NCBI GenBank assembly: GCA_018296165.2
Contig: JACKQL020000034.1
Span: 62,001 to 126,000, forward strand
DNA length: 64,000 nt
Source of the DNA: Termitomyces sp. T153
Taxonomy: Eukaryota; Basidiomycota; Agaricomycetes; Agaricales; Lyophyllaceae
Reading direction: 5' to 3'
Part shown: positions 1-13,288 of the stretch, in pieces
Layout of the letters: every line of letters begins with the position of its first letter
How positions within the stretch are numbered: the stretch's first letter is position 1
The notes under the pieces: model-generated
Database searches by the model: none
Told to the model about the DNA's origin: nothing
The model's input: only the letters and a program-made list of their open reading frames with translations
Program-made: the position numbers and the translations under genes

Positions 1-1937
1 CAACAACTGATGAATCCACCCCGCTGTTCCGTCTTGCTTTAGATTGGACTACGTAAGCTCTTCTTTCTGGTTAGATCGTGACACTGATCTCTGACCCCCC
101 GATCAGAACGTGATAGTGCCGCTTGGAACCTCGATCCGCAAGAGGTACAGAGACGCCGGAATGTCAGTCAACTCATATCAAATCTACATATATCTTACTG
201 ATATCTGATCGATCTAAGCTTTTTTGGGAGTTGTTCGTTTGGGAGAGTTGGTCGGTGAGTGCATGGCATAACTCTAGATCCCGGGTGATTGTGATGCTGA
301 AATTGTTACGTTACAGAGCCTCGTCCATGGTCGACCGGGGTCACTATTTATCCAACACGCAGATTGTAGATATCCTGAGGACCTGCGACAAGTTGGGTCG
401 GTGATTGATCACGGATCTCTTGGATGTACGTTTGTTTTCGCCGCTTCCTTCACGGCAAAGGATTCATTTGATACCAACAGTCCATGCCTGGAAATTTCGT
501 TACTCTGCAAAGTGCATGTCCATGTCGATCGAACATGTATTCAGTACGCGAAACCCGTCCTACAGCGCTTTGCTTGAAATCGACGAGTTCATTCAAAAAT
601 ACCCAATACCCAACAATCTACGTTGGCCTGAAGGCAGTAATGGATACCAGTGGTCATCTGATCCTGCATCCGCTTTGCAACAGTACTGTACCCTGTGTGT
701 CAGGGATTCCAGTTCGTACAAGTCGTGTTTGAGCGAGGTACCTTGCGCTGATTCCCTGAAACAGATCTGTTGTACATACACCGGAGCTACTTTGCTCAGG
801 CCATTCGCGAGGCATCAGATGATCCTTCAAAACACCGATACAAGAGATCTGTGGCGACCGCCTTTCAGGTATCCATGCGCCTCATATCTGTCTTGCAGAG
901 CCTCTATACCGTCAGTCCTCTTTGTCGCCACATCTGGTTCTTCTGGTCCGGCTACTTTTCGTCATGCGTATGTGCCTACCCGCCCTTTTGACCATGGTTC
1001 TGAAAGCAGTTTTAGGTTGTTCTCGCAGCTCTTGTGATCGAAAGCCCAGGATGTTCGCTCACAGAGAAAGCTATACACGAATTGAAAGACGCAGTTCCGT
1101 TCTTTGAACAAGGTTCAAAGTTCTGCCGACCGCCATCTGTCTGGGTATGTAGATCCATTTCGTCACAAAAACTCGCTAATTTTGTTACCGAAGAACTTTC
1201 TCTACTCATTATTTCAGCGTGCACAAAGATCATACATCGCTTTCAGGAATGGCCAGAAACCGAGTGCTCCTCCCCCATCGTCACCCGATGAGCCCGATGA
1301 ACTCGAGGTGGTTAATGGTCGGCAAGCCGTAATCACGACTAGGTCAAATCCAAACTCGCCATCGCACGCTGCCGCTTCCCCCTCAACTCTCTCTCAAGAA
1401 GCTGTTAACCATAGCAGCCCCACTGTTACTCAGAACGTTGGCACCGCTCCTTCTGTTGGGTATTACCCTATGGACACCTCTGCGAACGTGATGGCGAAAC
1501 CCCAGGCAGACTTCCGCATCGAAAGCTCGGTACATCCTTTTGAAGATCGCTCGTACTCCTCCATTGGAAAGGCGCTCCATAATCCAATGTCCAGGGACTC
1601 TGCACTTCCTCGAACCGTGCCGAATTCATACGTCACAAATAACTCCATCGTGGGTGTTTCAGATGAAGTCCATCCAGCCCAACCAATCCGCGATCAGGCT
1701 GTGATTGAGCCACCTAAAGCTACGTGGAATTATGGAGTATCGCATGACTGCTTTCCTCAGCAGGCTTCACCACACCAAGCCCCGCATGCCTATTTGCCTT
1801 ACGTGCATGGCCATAATGATGCCGTTCAGAGCCCCCATACGGGCACTTACGCTTATCCTCCCAGGCCATTACAGGAACCGACTGCTCAGAACCATGACGA
1901 GATATGGCGAAGTTTCATGATGGGTTATGGTCCTTAG
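1..1937 (+). CDS. Fungal-specific transcription factor, 5' partial
   Basis: The C-terminal two thirds of a fungal-specific transcription factor (Fungal_trans family, normally behind a Zn(II)2Cys6 DNA-binding domain) can be followed through several short introns. Landmarks are a RDSAAWNLDPQEVQRRR block near 109-155, LFWELFVWESW at 219-254, NPSYSALLEIDEFIQKYPIP at about 550-610, LYIHRSYFAQAIRE at about 770-815 and SLYTVSPLCRHIWFFWSG at about 900-955. The last long exon (about 1220-1937) encodes a low-complexity Ser/Pro/Gln/His-rich tail ending MMGYGP, typical of an activation region. The zinc cluster must lie upstream of base 1, so the DNA-binding specificity and the start are not visible. The block around 316-400 matches the family poorly and its splicing is uncertain. 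It should act in the nucleus; the target genes cannot be inferred. Confidence 0.8.
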
Positions 1938-2082
1938 AGGTCATGTAACATTTGGCCATGCAACTTTCACTATAATGCAGTTACTCAATTTGGTTTACAG
2001 TTTTGGTTTTGTGTTGATATCTTTGGACTGCAGTTGTACCATGTCATACCAATGTCGAACTCGATGTATAGATTGTTTTACA

Positions 2083-3660
2083 TTAGGTTGTATCCATTTG
2101 AATGAGGTCTTCGTTGTCGAAGGGTGTCGTAGGCTCCTTGTCGGCCATCTCCATCGCTGACAGAAGAGTGTCAACATCAGGGGATACAGAAAAACGTTTG
2201 TTGACTTCTCCGAGAACAATAAGACGCTTTCCTTCCTTGTCGAGATGTGCTGCCTGTTGTAAGAACGACGGTTGAGTAGCTGCAGTGACCTGTTATTGAT
2301 CGTATTGTTAGCCCTGCGAAAGATGTCAACGGTAAAATGTACATCGAGTACGATGCCGTTCGCTAGCCGCATCTTGACCGCACCACTGCGATATACTTCA
2401 AGTCTTCCAATAACGCCGTCCACTTTAGACTGTGTAGTTTCTGTCTCGGCTGATGGGGCATCCGGAGTACCAGCCTCGGATTTGACGTTGTCTGCAAACG
2501 CAACTTTTTTGGTAGGAGTGCCCTCAGCCATTACAACATTTTCAGCAGGTGCCGGCAAATTTATATCTGGTGACACGAACGTGGGGAAGGGCGAAGGGAA
2601 CTGGAAAAGGTATAACCGCTCTTCTCGAAGGTCTGAATCCTACAAAAAGTTAATAAACTTTTTCGTCTCCATATCAAAACCCTTGAGATTTACCTGTTCA
2701 TTAGTATTGGCAGCAGTGGCAAAGTGCTCAATGATGTCTTCCAGTTCCTCTTCCTCACCACTATCGCTGAGGTCAAGCGCATTGGCAGCGTTGACATCAG
2801 TACCACCTTCAGATAGAGAACATACGTTCGTTATGAGTTTCAACGTTCATATTGATAGGAAAATGACATACCTCCACTGCGTGAAATCTCTTCCTTTTTG
2901 ACCTTTTTCTGTTGTTTTTCTTTTCGCAGACTCTCAGGCGCCATCCAATCCATGTTGCGGATATCTTCCATGTCGACAATCTCTACACCCTCGTCAGGAT
3001 CGGAATAGACCTCTGCGTCGTCTTCCTCTTTGGTCTCTTTGGCTTTAGAGCCTCCTTCTCTTTTTAATGTGGGAGCAGCTCCACGTACGAGGCTCGATCC
3101 AAGAGAGGGCGCAGAGCCTGTGGCAACAGGAGCGAAATTAGACCGAGGCATGGCTCGTCGTGTTGCACTTTGGCCCGCCAGAGCAGGTCCCATGGCAAAA
3201 GGACCGCTTGCGGTCATTTCGATCACAGGAGGTACTCCCCGTCCTCGTCCCCGTCCTCTTGCATCTCCGCGCCCTCTTCCTCTTCCACGACCACGTTCAT
3301 TTGTAGGAGCAGGTGGGAGTGCTGCTGGTACTGGTTCCTACAGTTTTGCGGCTCAAGATTTCCACGTCTCAGAGAAGGACCCATGGCATACCGGTTTGAC
3401 TTCTCTAGGCAGTGGTATAAGCAAAGTGTTTTATCAGCCCTCCTGAATAACTTACTCACTCCTTCTTCCTCCTGGCCGGCAAGGTGGGCACGAACTTGAG
3501 CTTCTGCGCTCCCTGGCGCGTTACATCGCTTTGCTTTTTTGCAAGACTGCCAATAGCTTTTGTTGGAGAAATGCTAGAGCCTGAGCCAGACGCAGCTGGT
3601 GCATCTGCACATATTTAGAGAACCGAGAGGCTATAGATACGGTGAGGACTCGCCTGACAT
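2083..3660 (-). CDS. RPC53: RNA polymerase III subunit RPC4 (Rpc53/POLR3D)
   Basis: Spliced protein of roughly 400 residues that matches RPC4, the Rpc53-type subunit that pairs with Rpc37 on RNA polymerase III and acts in termination and reinitiation of tRNA and 5S transcription. The N-terminal part has KLKFVPTLPARRKKE, a basic family hallmark, followed by an Arg/Gly repeat tract (GRGRGRGRG) and an acidic stretch with DMEDIRNMDWMAPESL. The C-terminal RPC4 domain contains GVIGRLEVYRSGAVKMRLA and GKRLIVLGEVNKRFSVSPDV, ending in NEDLIQMDTT and TAA at 2083-2085. The best start is the ATG at 3658-3660; reaching the next exon in frame needs a GC-AG intron (donor GCGAGT). It is head to head with the xanthine phosphoribosyltransferase gene, 127 bp away. 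Junctions were inferred by frame; identity is quite sure. Confidence 0.88.
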
Positions 3661-3787
3661 GGTGTCGAAAGTGTGCGATCGGGAAAAAGGCTATCAAGAT
3701 CCATCATCAACAAGAAATAATTAATTTATATGTATTATCATACTTATTGTAGAACTCTGCACCCATCTTCTACTTATTAATTTCGCT
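3661..3787. promoter_or_regulatory. Shared promoter between RPC53 and XPT1
   Basis: The 127 bp between the two divergent start codons must hold both core promoters and both 5' leaders. It is AT-rich, with a TATA-like stretch (taatttatatgtattatc, 3720-3737). No specific factor site is claimed. Confidence 0.45.
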
Positions 3788-4894
3788 ATGGCTGAAGGTC
3801 AAGTCAAGCACTGGCGCGTCACCTACAATGACATCCACAATCTCATCCGCGGGGTCACTCCCAAACTTGCACAAGACTTCAACCCTGACCTCATGGTTGC
3901 CATTGGTAGCCTTCTAAGTTGATTGATATAGACTTGTACTGATTTCTTATTCAGGTGGAGGGTCCGTATACTTTCCATCATATACAGGATGTAATCAACC
4001 TCACCAGCTAGACTATTAGAGGTTTCTTCCCTGCACGTGTGATGGTCAGTAAATGACAATTGTTTTCCAGAATTATCATCTATTGATTTCCATATAAACA
4101 GCGGACGTTCCTTAGAGAAATCACCGAGAATAAGGCTCTCCAAATTCAAGCAATTGGCTTATCACTGTATGAGCCTCTTCCTGGCACAAGTCAGCAACAG
4201 ATTGGAAAGGAAGTCGTGAGGACACAGTGGATGTGGGTGTTCGACTTCTTTCTACAAGACTCGTCTTTTGAGGTCAACAGATCACCGAACCCAGGAAAAC
4301 TTTTGCTAGGAAAGAGGGTTCTTATCGTTGTAGGATCATTTAGTTACTTTCGATCAACGGCTTCGCTCATGCGTGCAGGACGAGGTTGATGACACCCGGA
4401 AGACCCTCGGGTCAGTACAGTACACCTGATGCTGTGTCAACTGCTTGTTCTGATATACCCTAGTTATGCTCTTACAGAGCTTCGGAAGGATGTAGAAGAA
4501 GAGCTTACAAATCACCCTGAATCAGAGCGTGAGACTCTACGTGCTGCTACCAAGTTCGCGATCTTCGTCGTTCATAATAAGGCTAAACCCAAACTTGCCG
4601 AGTTACCAGAGGGAATATCGTAAGTCGACAGATTTGGCCAAGCATCTCAAGCTAATCCAGGATCAATTGTAGATATTACGCTGGAGAGGAAGTCGATGAT
4701 GTTTGGTGAGTTTCGTTTCTCAGATTTTTTCCCGCTTCCCGCTGAGGTTTTGATTTCCGGGACCAGGTTGGACTACCCTTGGGAGGCCATGTGAGTTTAC
4801 AAGACTTGAATCCCGTTACATTCTTATTGTTTGTTTTAGGGATATCACTGAGCACGATCGGCTCGCCGCCGAAGATAGAAAAAGTGTGGCGTAA
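3788..4894 (+). CDS. XPT1: Xanthine/hypoxanthine-type phosphoribosyltransferase
   Basis: Purine salvage phosphoribosyltransferase of the yeast Xpt1 type, which joins xanthine (and related oxopurines) to PRPP in the cytosol. The start MAEGQVKHWRVTYNDIHNLI is followed by DLMVAIGGGGFFPARV, read across two short introns. Then come IQAIGLSLYEPLPG, GKEVVRTQW, the PRPP-binding motif RVLIVDEVDDTRKTLG (split by an intron) and FAIFVVHNKAKPKLAELPEG. The end is RYYAGEEVDDVW, LDYPWEA, MDITEHDRLAAEDRKS. Seven or so introns give a protein of about 215-225 residues, the usual family length. The acidic DEVDDT pair that contacts ribose is intact. It shares a 127-bp promoter with RPC53 and converges on LYS4. 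Substrate preference between xanthine and guanine/hypoxanthine cannot be settled by eye. Confidence 0.85.
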
Positions 4895-5066
4895 GGCTCC
4901 TGCAAATCATAGAAAGCAGAGCTAAAAAGCTAGTCGGCTCAAATGCTTCAAGTAGTAGTTTCGCAATCTGGCAACTTATGTTTCTTCAAGAGATCCTGTG
5001 TTAGATTCCAATTTTTACATAACTGTGGTTCAAATACATATACAGATTAGTGTACTTGTTTCGCCA

Positions 5067-7303
5067 TTATGCTTTGGCCTCAGCTTGGATTTCCTTCAAA
5101 ATGAAGCCCTCCAGTCCACCACATACCCACAATTCTTGCACGCTAGCACCGACGGGGCGCAGGGAATACGTTTTTCCTTCGCCTGTGCTGGCAGTGAGCA
5201 CAACCGCCTTACCGTCCTTCATTCCCACTTTTATTGTCATGCCCATGTCCACTGTGAGCTCTCCATTCTTTCCTCCGGCTCCGCGTTTCCCGTCGTTGGC
5301 GTAGCGCTCGGTTAAGTCGCTGACGAGTTTCGGAGACTCAAGGCAGACTAGACCATTGTTGATAGCATTACGCTTGAAAATATCGCCGAAAGAACCCGCA
5401 ATCACGAGGGGAACGCCTGCAGCTTTCAGTGCTGTTGCAGCCTGTTCGCGAGACGAGCCTGTGCCAAAGTTGTATCCCGAAACGAGGACAACACCCTCCT
5501 TACGGACACCATCGAACGAAGCGAATGTCTTACGCTTCTCGGCGACGAGTGCAGCAAAATTGGGGTCGTAATTCTCCATGACAACCTTGGCCTGGCCCTC
5601 GAGGGTGATATCATCGGCGTAAGTGTACTTTCCGGGGTAGATGCCGTCGGTGTTAAGATTGTCTTGGGGAGCAAAGAGCAGGGGCCCAGTAAATGTCGTA
5701 GGGAACCCAGTGAATAGAGGCTCATCGGATACATTGGATGTTGATGTGGAGGCAGGAATGTTCGAGATGGAGAAGGTAGGTGGCTGGACAGGTGGGAGTT
5801 TGACAGAATCCAATGAGGCGGGGCCACAGATATATCCTTTGATAGCGCTAGCGGCGACAACAGCGGGGCTCGCAAGGTACGCCTGAGCTTTGGGATGTCC
5901 CATGCGGCCCTTGTAGTTTCTGTTAGTGGCGCTAATTCCTGTTTGGCCTTCTTCCAAGAGACCGACGCCGAGCCCAATGCAAGGACCGCAACCGGCAGGG
6001 AGAACTCTTGCTCCGGCCATGATGAGAGTATCCCAATCACCAAGACGTTCTGATTCTTGCTGGACAGCAGAGCTGGCGGCGGCGATGTAGAATTCGACCC
6101 CAGGAGCAACCTTGTTGCCTTTCACGACTGCTGCAGCCGCAGCAATGTCGGACACTCGTGAATTAGTGCAGCTGACAAGGTAAGCCTTTTGGATCGCGAT
6201 ACGGGCATCCTCAAGAACAGGCAGGGGCGTCGAGACTTTGACGCTGTTTGGGCCAGAGACGTGGGGCACGAGAGTGGAGAGATCGAAAACCAGATGGGAG
6301 GAATATTCAGCGTCGGGGTCAGATTCAAGTCTTGTTGCGCGAAGCGCATCTAGGCGCCGACGGTTGATTCTCGGGTGCTCTGGCGGAGGAGGAATACCTG
6401 ACGACGCAGAAGACGAGAATGTCCGTAGTTCAAGTTTCGACAGGACCTGGTCGTACCATTTCAACAGAGTATCATCGATAGGGAAAACGCCAGCAAGAGC
6501 ACCCCACTCTGTGGTCATGTTGGCGATGGTCAAACGATCGTCGACACCCAAAGCAGCTACTCCATCGCCAGTAAATTCGATTGCAGCGTTGAGAACCTCG
6601 TCCTTGTTGAACGAACCACATAGGGCAACAATGACATCCTTTCCGGTAACACCTGGTGCGAGTTTTCCCTTGAGCTCAACCTTGACCATGCGCGGTACCT
6701 GCCACCAGGTTTTGCCAGTTGCCCAGAGAGCTGCAGCATCTGTGCGCACGATTGGCGTGCCAACACAACCCACACCCCCATACATATTGCTGTGACTATC
6801 ACTGGCAACAGTCAGAGTATTTGGGAAGGCATAACCCTCTTCCACAAGCACCTGATGGCCAATGCCCCGTCCTGCAGGGTAGAAGTCGACGCCGTGCTTA
6901 CGGGCAAAAGCCTCGATTGAGGCATATTTAGCCAAGTTCTTGGGAGTCTTATTTTGAACGTCATGATCCAGTGTGAAAACGGGTTGTACTGGATTGTGTA
7001 TTTTAGTTGCCCCAATGGAGTTGAATCTGAACTGGTCGTAAGACTTAGCTGGTCGACAACAGAAATGAGTACACACTTTGAAATTACAGGACCAGTATTA
7101 TCATGTGTCATGACATGCTCTGGGCGTATCATGACATAGTCGCCAGCCTTGACTGATTTACCCTGAGGTAGTCCGACGGCATATTTTTGAACGACCTTTT
7201 CAATGACCGTTTGGGATGACCGTCGGTCATGTGTTGCGGTAGCAAAGTACCTGGATATACTAGCCCGTGCATACGGACGAGCCAGATGCGCCGGAAGACG
7301 CAT
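5067..7303 (-). CDS. LYS4: Homoaconitase, mitochondrial precursor
   Basis: Homoaconitase hydrates homoaconitate to homoisocitrate in the alpha-aminoadipate lysine pathway of fungi. The start MRLPAHLARPYARASISRYF is an Arg/Ala/Ser-rich mitochondrial presequence lacking acidic residues. A single 50-bp intron (about 7027-7076) joins DNTGPVISK to FNSIGATKIHNPVQPVFTLD. The aconitase catalytic region follows with LTVASDSHSNMYGGVG, and the three 4Fe-4S cysteines are present in VSCTNSRVSDI and AGCGPCIGLGVG. The swivel domain carries VSGYNFGTGSSREQAATALK and ends GGLEGFILKEIQAEAKA, giving about 745 residues, a normal family length. All key residues look intact. The HPVQP..DHDVQNKT and GRGIGHQV blocks favour homoaconitase over mitochondrial aconitase or isopropylmalate isomerase. 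It is head to head with the SRP receptor beta gene. Confidence 0.95.
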
Positions 7304-7403
7304 CGCAGAGTGTCGGAGGACGAGAACTTTGGGCTGGAATTTGTTTCGTAGACCGGCATATTACATGATTACCGGGCTTCTGCTTGTGACCACCACAGAC
7401 GCT
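7304..7403. promoter_or_regulatory. Shared promoter between LYS4 and SRP receptor beta
   Basis: Only 100 bp separate the two divergent start codons, so core promoters and leaders must overlap. No obvious TATA box is visible. Confidence 0.4.
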
Positions 7404-8343
7404 ATGGACGTCCCTCCCGTAGTCCTACTTTCTTTCATTGCTGCTGTTCTGTTCGTTGCTAGTTTGTCCTTCCTTACTTCTTCCACTTTGAAGTCTCACG
7501 CGACGCGTAGTCTATCTGGCATTCAGTAGACAACGGTCAGGTTCGAGGGGGAATGCCTTGCTTCTTATCGGCCCTCCAGACGCAGGAAAGACTGCGATTC
7601 TGTCCCAGGTATGTGGTACCTCGTAGAACGAGGCAGCTCATGGTCTCATCTTGCGAAAGCTCGTGTATGGTCAAGCACTTCAAACCCACACGTCCCTCCA
7701 AACAAACTCTTCTCTAGTAAACCTTTCACCACAGAAAAGCATTCGTGTGGTTGATGTACCGGGACACCCGCGAATTAGAGACCAATTCAGAGAACACCTC
7801 GATGACGCAAAAGCAATTGCTTTCGTAGTTGATGCAAGCACCGTGTCGCGCAACGGCGCAGTGGTTGCAGAGTTCGTGACCTTGACTCTCTCCATTCATG
7901 CCTACTTACAGTATTACAGGCACCTCCACAATATTTTGCACGCCCTCTCCTCCCTCCCACCATCACAAGCTACCCCTTCACTAATCATTCTTGCCCATAA
8001 ATATGATCTCCTCAACACGGGAAACCAAGCCAATACAGCCTCTGATGTACTCGCCGTCAATCGCGTCAAGTCTGTATTGGAGCGTGAACTTCAAAAACGC
8101 AGAGCATCACAGAAAGGTGGCGTCGGCGTCGAAGGGCTCGGAGGGGAAGATGAAAAGTCGGACATGGGAAGTCTTGACTGTGCTGGGCCCTCAGGTGGCT
8201 CATTCAAGTTCTCAGATTGGGAAGGAGGTGAAATTTCCTTTGGGGGAACCTCTGCAAAGGCTACCCAGGCGAGTGACGATCTTGAGAAATCTGGGGAAGA
8301 TGGGTTGGTCTCTTTGAGAGAGTGGCTTGATACAATCATATAG
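7404..8343 (+). CDS. SRP102: Signal recognition particle receptor subunit beta
   Basis: Membrane-anchored small GTPase of the SRP receptor, which docks ribosome-nascent chain complexes at the endoplasmic reticulum. The start MDVPPVVLLSFIAAVLFVAS is a single hydrophobic anchor. The GTPase motifs are GNALLLIGPPDAGKTAILSQ (G1), LVYGQALQTHTSLQTNSSLV, VVDVPGHPRIRDQF (G3) and ILAHKYDLL (G4 variant). The end is LREWLDTII and TAG at 8341-8343. One intron (7610-7660 area, gtatgt...gcgaaag) is clear. A further junction near the end of the anchor is not: exon 1 must change frame to meet VVYLAFSRQRSGSRGNALLL, and the likeliest solution uses a weak GTTCGT donor near 7450. An acidic, Gly/Ser-rich insertion (about 8100-8270) precedes the C-terminal helix. 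Confidence 0.87.
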
Positions 8344-9075
8344 GATTCATGACTCAATCTACGTTAGTGATCCCGTCAGATGGTGACTTTTTGTTACTCT
8401 TGTACGAGAAACACACGGTGAAATAAAGTGTCATCATTGTCGCAATCTGTTCCTTTTCCTTGTGTTCTATTCCCGGCCGCGAAGAAGTTATTGTCTTTGT
8501 TGCGCCACACGAAGCCTGGGCTCTGTTCAAAGGCGCTCCTTCTTGATGATCCCCGACGGGAGTCAATCATATATGTACCCCTCCTTACTCATCTGATTTT
8601 CGCGTTCCTCTTAGATCGCTCTTTCCGCATCATCTGCGTCATTCAGCGGCCACATCCGCTCTGCTGACAGTGCCTCTTGATGGTTATGGTTAATACCCAA
8701 CGAAGTCCACGCCATCATTGCACGAATAGTAGTCAACTAGGACACGTTATCTGTCCTGAATGAAAGATCACAATGCTTGGCCGACTTTAGAAGCACATCG
8801 AGCTGTCGTCATCGAGCTAGAAATAATAATAGAATCGGGCCAGAATAAAGTTCAAAGGAGCAGCGTGTCCAAAGAAGTGAAAATGATATCAAAGGAAGGT
8901 GGTACCGCGCGGGTGCGTAATAGTTCATGAAGAGCTAGTACTGGAAGTAGATAGAAAAAGACCGTTAGATTCATGCGGATTCAATGAGAGAAACTCGTTC
9001 ACAAAACATAAAAGCACATTGGAAAGAAAGAACACGATATTGAAGAAAGCTATAACATCCATAAAACCCAAAGCC
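8344..9075. other. Intergenic, convergent 3' regions
   Basis: No gene is visible between the stop codons of the SRP receptor beta and epsin genes. The stretch presumably holds the two 3' UTRs. Short ORFs here have no recognisable content. Confidence 0.5.
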
Positions 9076-10829
9076 TTAGATATCAAAGAACGGCCTCTCG
9101 TTATTCTGTTGCTGTTGCTGAAGAGCGAACGGGTTGCTTGACTTCTGTGCGAGTCTCCCCGCATCCGTATGACCATATCGGAGTACTCCAAAATTGCCAA
9201 ATGTGTCCGTTCCATCGTCCCTGTTGGCAAACAGGTTCGCAAGTTGCTCGTTCTCGTTGGTCTTTGTTTTGACTTGGAACGGCTTCTGTTGGTAAGGGTT
9301 GGCGGACGGAGGGCTGGGAGCAGAGTGTACGGGAGTGGAGGCGGAAAGAGCGGAGAGATGCCCGTTAGAGTGGTTATCATATGTACCACCAAGGTTGAAG
9401 GAGGGATGTTGAGGTTGCACAGGGGGGAAAGGCGACGAGGAGGTAGAGGGGGCGAAGGGATTGTTGGATCTGGGAGTTTTAATCTAGTTAGAATTGTTCA
9501 ATCGAAACCAGAGGGAGGGACGTACCCGAAGCCGGTAGCCTGAGGTACGAGTTGGTTCGCGAACAGGCTCTGTTGCTGTTGTTGCTGTTGTTGTTGTTGC
9601 ATCTGGATGAGTTGCTGCTGTCGCATCCACTCTTCTTGCTGGGCTTGCTGTTGCGCTTGTTGCTGCTGCTGCTGGAAGAAAAGCTGTTGCTGGCGCAGGT
9701 ACTCCGCTTGGGCAGCCTCTTGCTCCGCCTGTTGCTGATATGGGTTGAATGACGTGAATTGGGGCTGGAGGGTAGTGAATTGGGGTTGAATAGCAGTGAA
9801 CTGGGGCTGCAGTCCTGTTGCGTATGGCGTGGGATCAGAAAAGTGAAGTCCATTTGTATTGTTCGCGTTGGGCGACGGTCTGATCCAATGGTCCATGAGA
9901 TGTCCGGCTCTCGGAATCAATAGGATGGGCGGACGTACAGTTGATTGGCATCATCAAACAGAGCAGAGGTATTCAAATCCTCCGCCTTAGTCTTCTGTCT
10001 TGCCTCCTCCTCCTCCTCGCTCAATTTAATGGCGCGCTGGAGGTCTCTTTCTTCTGCAGAAGCCTGTTCCGCAGCAAGTGAACGCTTGCTCTCCTCGATC
10101 GCTCTCTTTAATTCCTCCTCGTCGCGGTTAGGACGCTTGCCCGCTAGCTGGCCTACCGGGACGTCCCGCACACGCCGACGCTGATTCTCGTCCGTCGCTG
10201 GAAAGTCATCTTCACCTTCCACACCATGCCCTCCATGAATCATGCGTTCTCGCATAGATGCCCGTGCGCGTCGTTCTTCACGTAGGCGGTTCTCGTCCAA
10301 GAGAAGGTTGGTTATGTCTTTAGCCTTTTGGCGAACGTTGCCACCTTGATCTTTCCCGTCCTCATCAATGTACTGGAATTCCTTAAGGGTCTTGATGATG
10401 TAGGCATTATCGCGGAAGTAGATAACGACGTTCTCCGAGCCTTGGTGAAGACAGTAGTCCAGGACTGTTAAGCTCTGTGGAAACATACACCGTTAAGTAC
10501 TGCTAGCACTGTGGATCAGAAAGCTGCATTCGTACCTTGAAGACATGGCGCCAGTTTTTTCCCTTATCGTTGAGGCGTTTGTCTAGCATTTCCATAATCT
10601 CGACAAAGTCGTTCCTGGAAACCAGGTCAGGATGAGCAACGCCTGAGATAGTGATGACACGCAACTGGTTATAGGTCAACTGGGCGATCTCGTTCATCTG
10701 AGTACCCGTTGGGCCCCAGGGATCATTGGAGGTGGCATCGCGGACCTTTGCTTGAGTGTCCGAGTAGCCTTTTGTGTAATTTTTCGTGATACGAAGAGCA
10801 GCCTTGCCAAAGTGTTGCATCGACTGCAT
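9076..10829 (-). CDS. ENT1: Epsin (ENTH domain, UIM and NPF motifs)
   Basis: Clathrin adaptor of endocytosis and endosomal traffic. The start MQSMQHFGKAALRITKNYT leads into the ENTH domain with DATSNDPWGPTGTQMNEIAQ, VEIMEMLDKRLNDKGKNWRH, SLTVLDYCLHQGSENVVIYF and IIKTLKEFQYIDEDG, which binds PtdIns(4,5)P2. Two ubiquitin-interacting motifs follow, EEELKRAIEESKRSL and ERDLQRAIKLSEEEEE. A long Gln-rich region comes next, with three PQFT repeats (AIQPQFT, TLQPQFT, PQFTSF) and two NPF motifs (SNNPFAP, SNPFALQ) for EH-domain partners; it ends ERPFFDI. The intron between QLTYNQ and NDFVEIM is 51 nt, divisible by three and free of stops, so an annotation tool could retain it wrongly. A second in-frame ATG lies three codons downstream. 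Total length is about 530-550 residues. Confidence 0.92.
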
Positions 10830-11332
10830 AACGGATCCAGAGTAGCGCTGAAGTGACTGAGATTGCTCGTCATTACATAATTGATCCCTTACAATCAAGT
10901 TGACAACCGTCAAGTTATCTTTTGTTCTACTTTAGTTTCTCAGGTTGTTTATAAGAGTGTTAAGAACATCGTAGCGTTGCATTGTAAGTGGTAAAGGGGG
11001 AAAAATAATAGACATGGATATTCGTGAGGGTATTCCTACAGAGATTAAGCAAATATAACCGACGACTCCAAAGAACCAGAGACAGGCCCGGGGTAAAGAA
11101 CGGGGTAACAAGTGGGGTGGCAGGGGCTTTCAAATGAGACGTATATCGCACAGGAGACTAGTAGAATATGAGGATGTATGAACATGATAACACGAAAGCA
11201 AAGGAAGCGCAGGCCCGTCGTCCATTGTGGAAAGTCGGGAAACATAACGACATTCAGTCATCGGCTGTGCCTAGCACAGCGGGCATGAGGAGGCACAAGA
11301 AGATACAGGCACAGAGAGAATGGAAGTGGAGG
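10830..11332. other. Intergenic between epsin and kinase genes
   Basis: Promoter and leader of the epsin gene plus the 3' UTR of the kinase gene. A CTTCAG pyrimidine-AG signal just before the epsin start (about 10848) could end a 5' UTR intron. Nothing else is recognisable. Confidence 0.4.
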
Positions 11333-13130
<1,798 letters not shown>

Positions 13131-13288
13131 CGAATGATAAGGCGCCTAGCCAGAAGCAAGCGGGAAATGGACGGTGGCCAGACTAGAAATTCAGAGAGTT
13201 GAGGTGAGTTCTTGGAATGCCAGTCCAGTCCGTCACCATCACTGTTACTGATCGTCACACGCGTCACGCGCATTATCCTCTGGCCACC
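13131..13288. promoter_or_regulatory. Shared promoter between YANK kinase and guanylate kinase
   Basis: The divergent starts are 158 bp apart if guanylate kinase starts at 13289, or 86 bp apart if the upstream in-frame ATG at 13217 is used. Both core promoters must lie here. Confidence 0.4.

Noticed and set aside
2272..2901. A 209-codon plus-strand ORF opposite RPC53.
   Set aside because: It lies antisense to conserved RPC4 exons and reads as low-complexity Ser/Leu text.
6238..6795. A 185-codon plus-strand ORF within LYS4.
   Set aside because: It is a shadow of the well-conserved homoaconitase frame on the other strand.
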